Source: Acidimicrobiaceae bacterium | Lineage (GTDB): Bacteria > Actinomycetota > Acidimicrobiia > Acidimicrobiales > RAAP-2 | Reading direction: 5' to 3' | Assembly (NCBI GenBank): GCA_003133545.1 | Contig: PKYA01000202.1 | Location: forward strand, 1 to 64,000 | DNA: 64,000 nt | Part shown: piece after piece, positions 62,547 through 64,000 of the stretch | How positions within the stretch are numbered: position 1 is the first letter of the stretch | Layout: each line of letters opens with the position of its first letter | The notes under the pieces: generated by a model | Told to the model about the DNA's origin: nothing | What the model saw: only the letters and a program-made list of their open reading frames with translations | Database searches by the model: none | Program-made: the position numbers and the translations under genes

Positions 62547-63647
62547 CTACCCCTCGAGCGGCTCCACCACGCTGTGGGGCGCCACCACCGCTCCGGGGGC
62601 CACCTCGGCCCCCGGCCGCACCACGCAATAGGGGCCGATCAAGGCCCCGTCGCCGATGGTGCCCCGGTCACACGTGGTCTCGATGACCGTCGCCCGGCGC
62701 CCCACCGTCGTTTCGGTGAGGACGCAGTTCGGCCCGATCTCGCTCCCCTCGCCGACGACGCAGTGGCCCCGCAGGATCACCCCGGGCAGCAGGGAGACGT
62801 CGGGAGCGAGCTGGACCCCCGCATCGACATAGGTGCGCTCGGGGTCCCACATCGTCACACCCCGGCGCATCCAGCGCTCATTGATCCGGTCCCGCAGCTC
62901 GGCCTCGGCGACCGCCAGCTGGGCCCGGTCGTTGACGCCTGCCGCCTCCATGGAGTCGGGCAGGAGGAGCGACTGGACCCGGTAGCCCGCGCTGTACAGG
63001 ACGCTCACCGAGTCGGTGAGGTAGTACTCGCCCAGCGCGTTGGCCGGCGACAAGCGGCGCAGGGCGGGCGCCAGGATGCTGCGGCGAAAGCAGTAGATCG
63101 ACGTGTTCACCTCGGTGATCGCCTGCTCCTCGTCGGTGGCATCAGCTTCCTCGACGACCCGGCACACCACGTCGTCCTTTCCGTGCACCACACGCCCGTA
63201 GCCGCGTGGATCCTCCACCTCGGCGGTGAGCAGGGTGGCGCCGGCGCCGGCGGCCCGGTGGTGGCGCACCAGCGCCGCCAGGGTCTGGGGACGCAGCAGC
63301 GGGGTGTCGCCCGGGAGGACGACGACGTCCTCCTCCTCGTTGTCGTCGTCGGGCAGCCCCGTGAGCCCGACGGCCAACGCGTCGCCCGTGCCCGCCTGCG
63401 TCTCCTGCTCGACGAACTCGATGTGCATGGAGGGGGGCGCGTGCTGGACCAGCGTCTTGGTGACCCACTCGGCCCGGTGGCCCACCACGACGACCACGCG
63501 CGTCACGTCGATCTCGGCCATCGCGTCGAGGACATGGAGGATCATGGGGCGGCCGCACAGCAGGTGGAGCGGCTTCGGCCGCTCCGAGCGCATGCGCGTG
63601 CCCTCCCCGGCGGCAAGGACCACGGCGGAAAGCCGGCGCTGTTCCAT
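62547..63647 (-). CDS. glmU: GlmU-like N-acetylglucosamine-1-phosphate uridyltransferase, short C-terminal domain
   Basis: The 366-residue protein starts at the ATG at 63647. The uridyltransferase domain is complete: LAAGEGTRMRSERPKPLH with Lys25, LPGDTPLLRPQTL, and GYGRVVHGKDD, EVNTSIYCF and NALGEYYLTD. The left-handed beta-helix that follows (VYVDAGVQLAPDVSLLPGVILRGH; IGPNCVLTETTVG) stops after about 130 residues. Normal GlmU has about 450-480 residues, so the acetyl-CoA-binding and catalytic part of the acetyltransferase domain is missing. The neighbourhood (glmU-prs-rplY) supports orthology. It may make UDP-GlcNAc only from ready-made GlcNAc-1-phosphate. Confidence 0.9.
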   Translation of the reverse strand: MEQRRLSAVVLAAGEGTRMRSERPKPLHLLCGRPMILHVLDAMAEIDVTRVVVVVGHRAEWVTKTLVQHAPPSMHIEFVEQETQAGTGDALAVGLTGLPDDDNEEEDVVVLPGDTPLLRPQTLAALVRHHRAAGAGATLLTAEVEDPRGYGRVVHGKDDVVCRVVEEADATDEEQAITEVNTSIYCFRRSILAPALRRLSPANALGEYYLTDSVSVLYSAGYRVQSLLLPDSMEAAGVNDRAQLAVAEAELRDRINERWMRRGVTMWDPERTYVDAGVQLAPDVSLLPGVILRGHCVVGEGSEIGPNCVLTETTVGRRATVIETTCDRGTIGDGALIGPYCVVRPGAEVAPGAVVAPHSVVEPLEG

Positions 63648-63716
63648 GGGCCCATTCTTCACTGCCTGGGGGGGACCGCGTGCGGACCCGGTCGCGAGCA
63701 GCGTCCGGGTCCGCAT

Positions 63717-63722
63717 TACTGT
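63717..63722 (+). promoter_or_regulatory. -10 box (TACTGT) before the hydrolase gene
   Basis: TACTGT ends eight bases before a GTG-ATG double start at 63731/63734; AGGA lies in between. Confidence 0.35.
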
Positions 63723-63733
63723 GCAGGAACGTG

Positions 63734-64000
63734 ATGCCCTACGACGAGTTCGGGCTCTTCTCGGAGAACGCCGCCGAGTACGGGCTGCCCTACCCGGGGC
63801 CTCCGGATGTGCGCCGGGTTGGAGTGGAGGTGGGGCCAGGCCGCCAGGTGAGCAGCCTGGTCTGGGGCACGTCCGCGCCCGAGCTGGTGCTGGTGCACGG
63901 GGGGGCGCAGAACGCCCACACGTGGGACACGGTGGCCCTGGCGCTCGGCCGGCCCCTCGTCGCCATCGACCTCCCCGGCCACGGGCACTCCGACGGCGGA
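63734..64000 (+). CDS. Alpha/beta-fold hydrolase, 3' end beyond the window
   Basis: The first 89 residues are visible. After a 50-residue leader (PYDEFGLFSENAAEYGLPYPG) the core begins with ELVLVHGGAQNAHTWDTVALAL, whose HGG forms the oxyanion region, then VAIDLPGHGHSDGG, the strand preceding the nucleophile. The Ser, Asp and His lie outside the window. The substrate is unknown. AGGA sits six bases before the ATG; a GTG precedes it directly. Confidence 0.85.
   Translation, partial: MPYDEFGLFSENAAEYGLPYPGPPDVRRVGVEVGPGRQVSSLVWGTSAPELVLVHGGAQNAHTWDTVALALGRPLVAIDLPGHGHSDGG

Noticed and set aside
61359-63734. A 791-codon plus-strand open frame antisense to rplY, prs and glmU
   Set aside because: It covers three strong housekeeping genes and shows His/Gln/Arg-rich composition typical of antisense frames.

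Overview
The window comes from a high-GC actinobacterium. The gene content best fits Acidimicrobiia or a relative: F420 biosynthesis genes, a BTAD/SARP-type regulator, F1-type actinobacterial gene neighbourhoods, and GTG/TTG starts in abundance. The class assignment is inference. Genes are tightly packed, with many 1-11 bp stop/start overlaps, so long operons are likely.

Layout. (1) 1-3017, + strand: the 3' part of ftsH, a strong hairpin, then an ECF sigma factor translationally coupled to a DUF4349 membrane protein. (2) 3021-7735, - strand: a giant GT2/polytopic membrane glycosyltransferase coupled to a DUF5719-type exported protein. (3) 7930-16520: a small unknown protein, a GDP-4-keto-6-deoxy-mannose reductase, four GT4 glycosyltransferases, a dimethylformamidase-beta-like exported protein and an SDR. 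This looks like a deoxyhexose glycan module. (4) 16682-22980: cofD-cofE (coenzyme F420), an NDP-sugar epimerase, a sugar-1-phosphate nucleotidyltransferase, a Thr-rich anchored protein, a SARP/BTAD regulator and a NIPA/DMT-type transporter. (5) 23060-26860: DoxX, a fatty acid hydroxylase, a lower-GC methyltransferase carrying a TTA codon, an unusual short tRNA with a UAA anticodon, and two coupled membrane proteins. (6) 26874-34731: carboxylesterase, NlpC/P60 hydrolase, polyprenyl-phosphate-sugar synthase-like GT2, a PlsC plus atypical epimerase pair, an aminotransferase and a GNAT acetyltransferase. (7) 34809-50577: a surface-polysaccharide locus in two convergent operons. It has several GT2 enzymes, a GH99-like/TylF-methyltransferase fusion, a coiled-coil methyltransferase, an acyltransferase-3 and several degenerate GT-like proteins. 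(8) 50680-63647, - strand: the conserved actinobacterial housekeeping block, read in the order glmU-like, prs, rplY(ctc), pth, mfd, SurA-like, mazG, eno, divIC/ftsB, DUF501, ppx/gppA. (9) The 5' part of an alpha/beta hydrolase at the right edge.

Together regions 2-4 and 6-7 suggest that the cell builds and decorates an elaborate envelope glycan: nucleotide sugars from the nucleotidyltransferase, epimerase and reductase, polymerisation by GT4/GT2 enzymes, methyl and acyl capping. The most unusual signals are a set of start codons placed exactly six bases after a TAnnnT -10 box (predicted leaderless mRNAs), the short UAA-anticodon tRNA, the recurrent coiled-coil extensions on glycan enzymes, and two multidomain proteins (GH99-TylF, and a GT2 with repeats).
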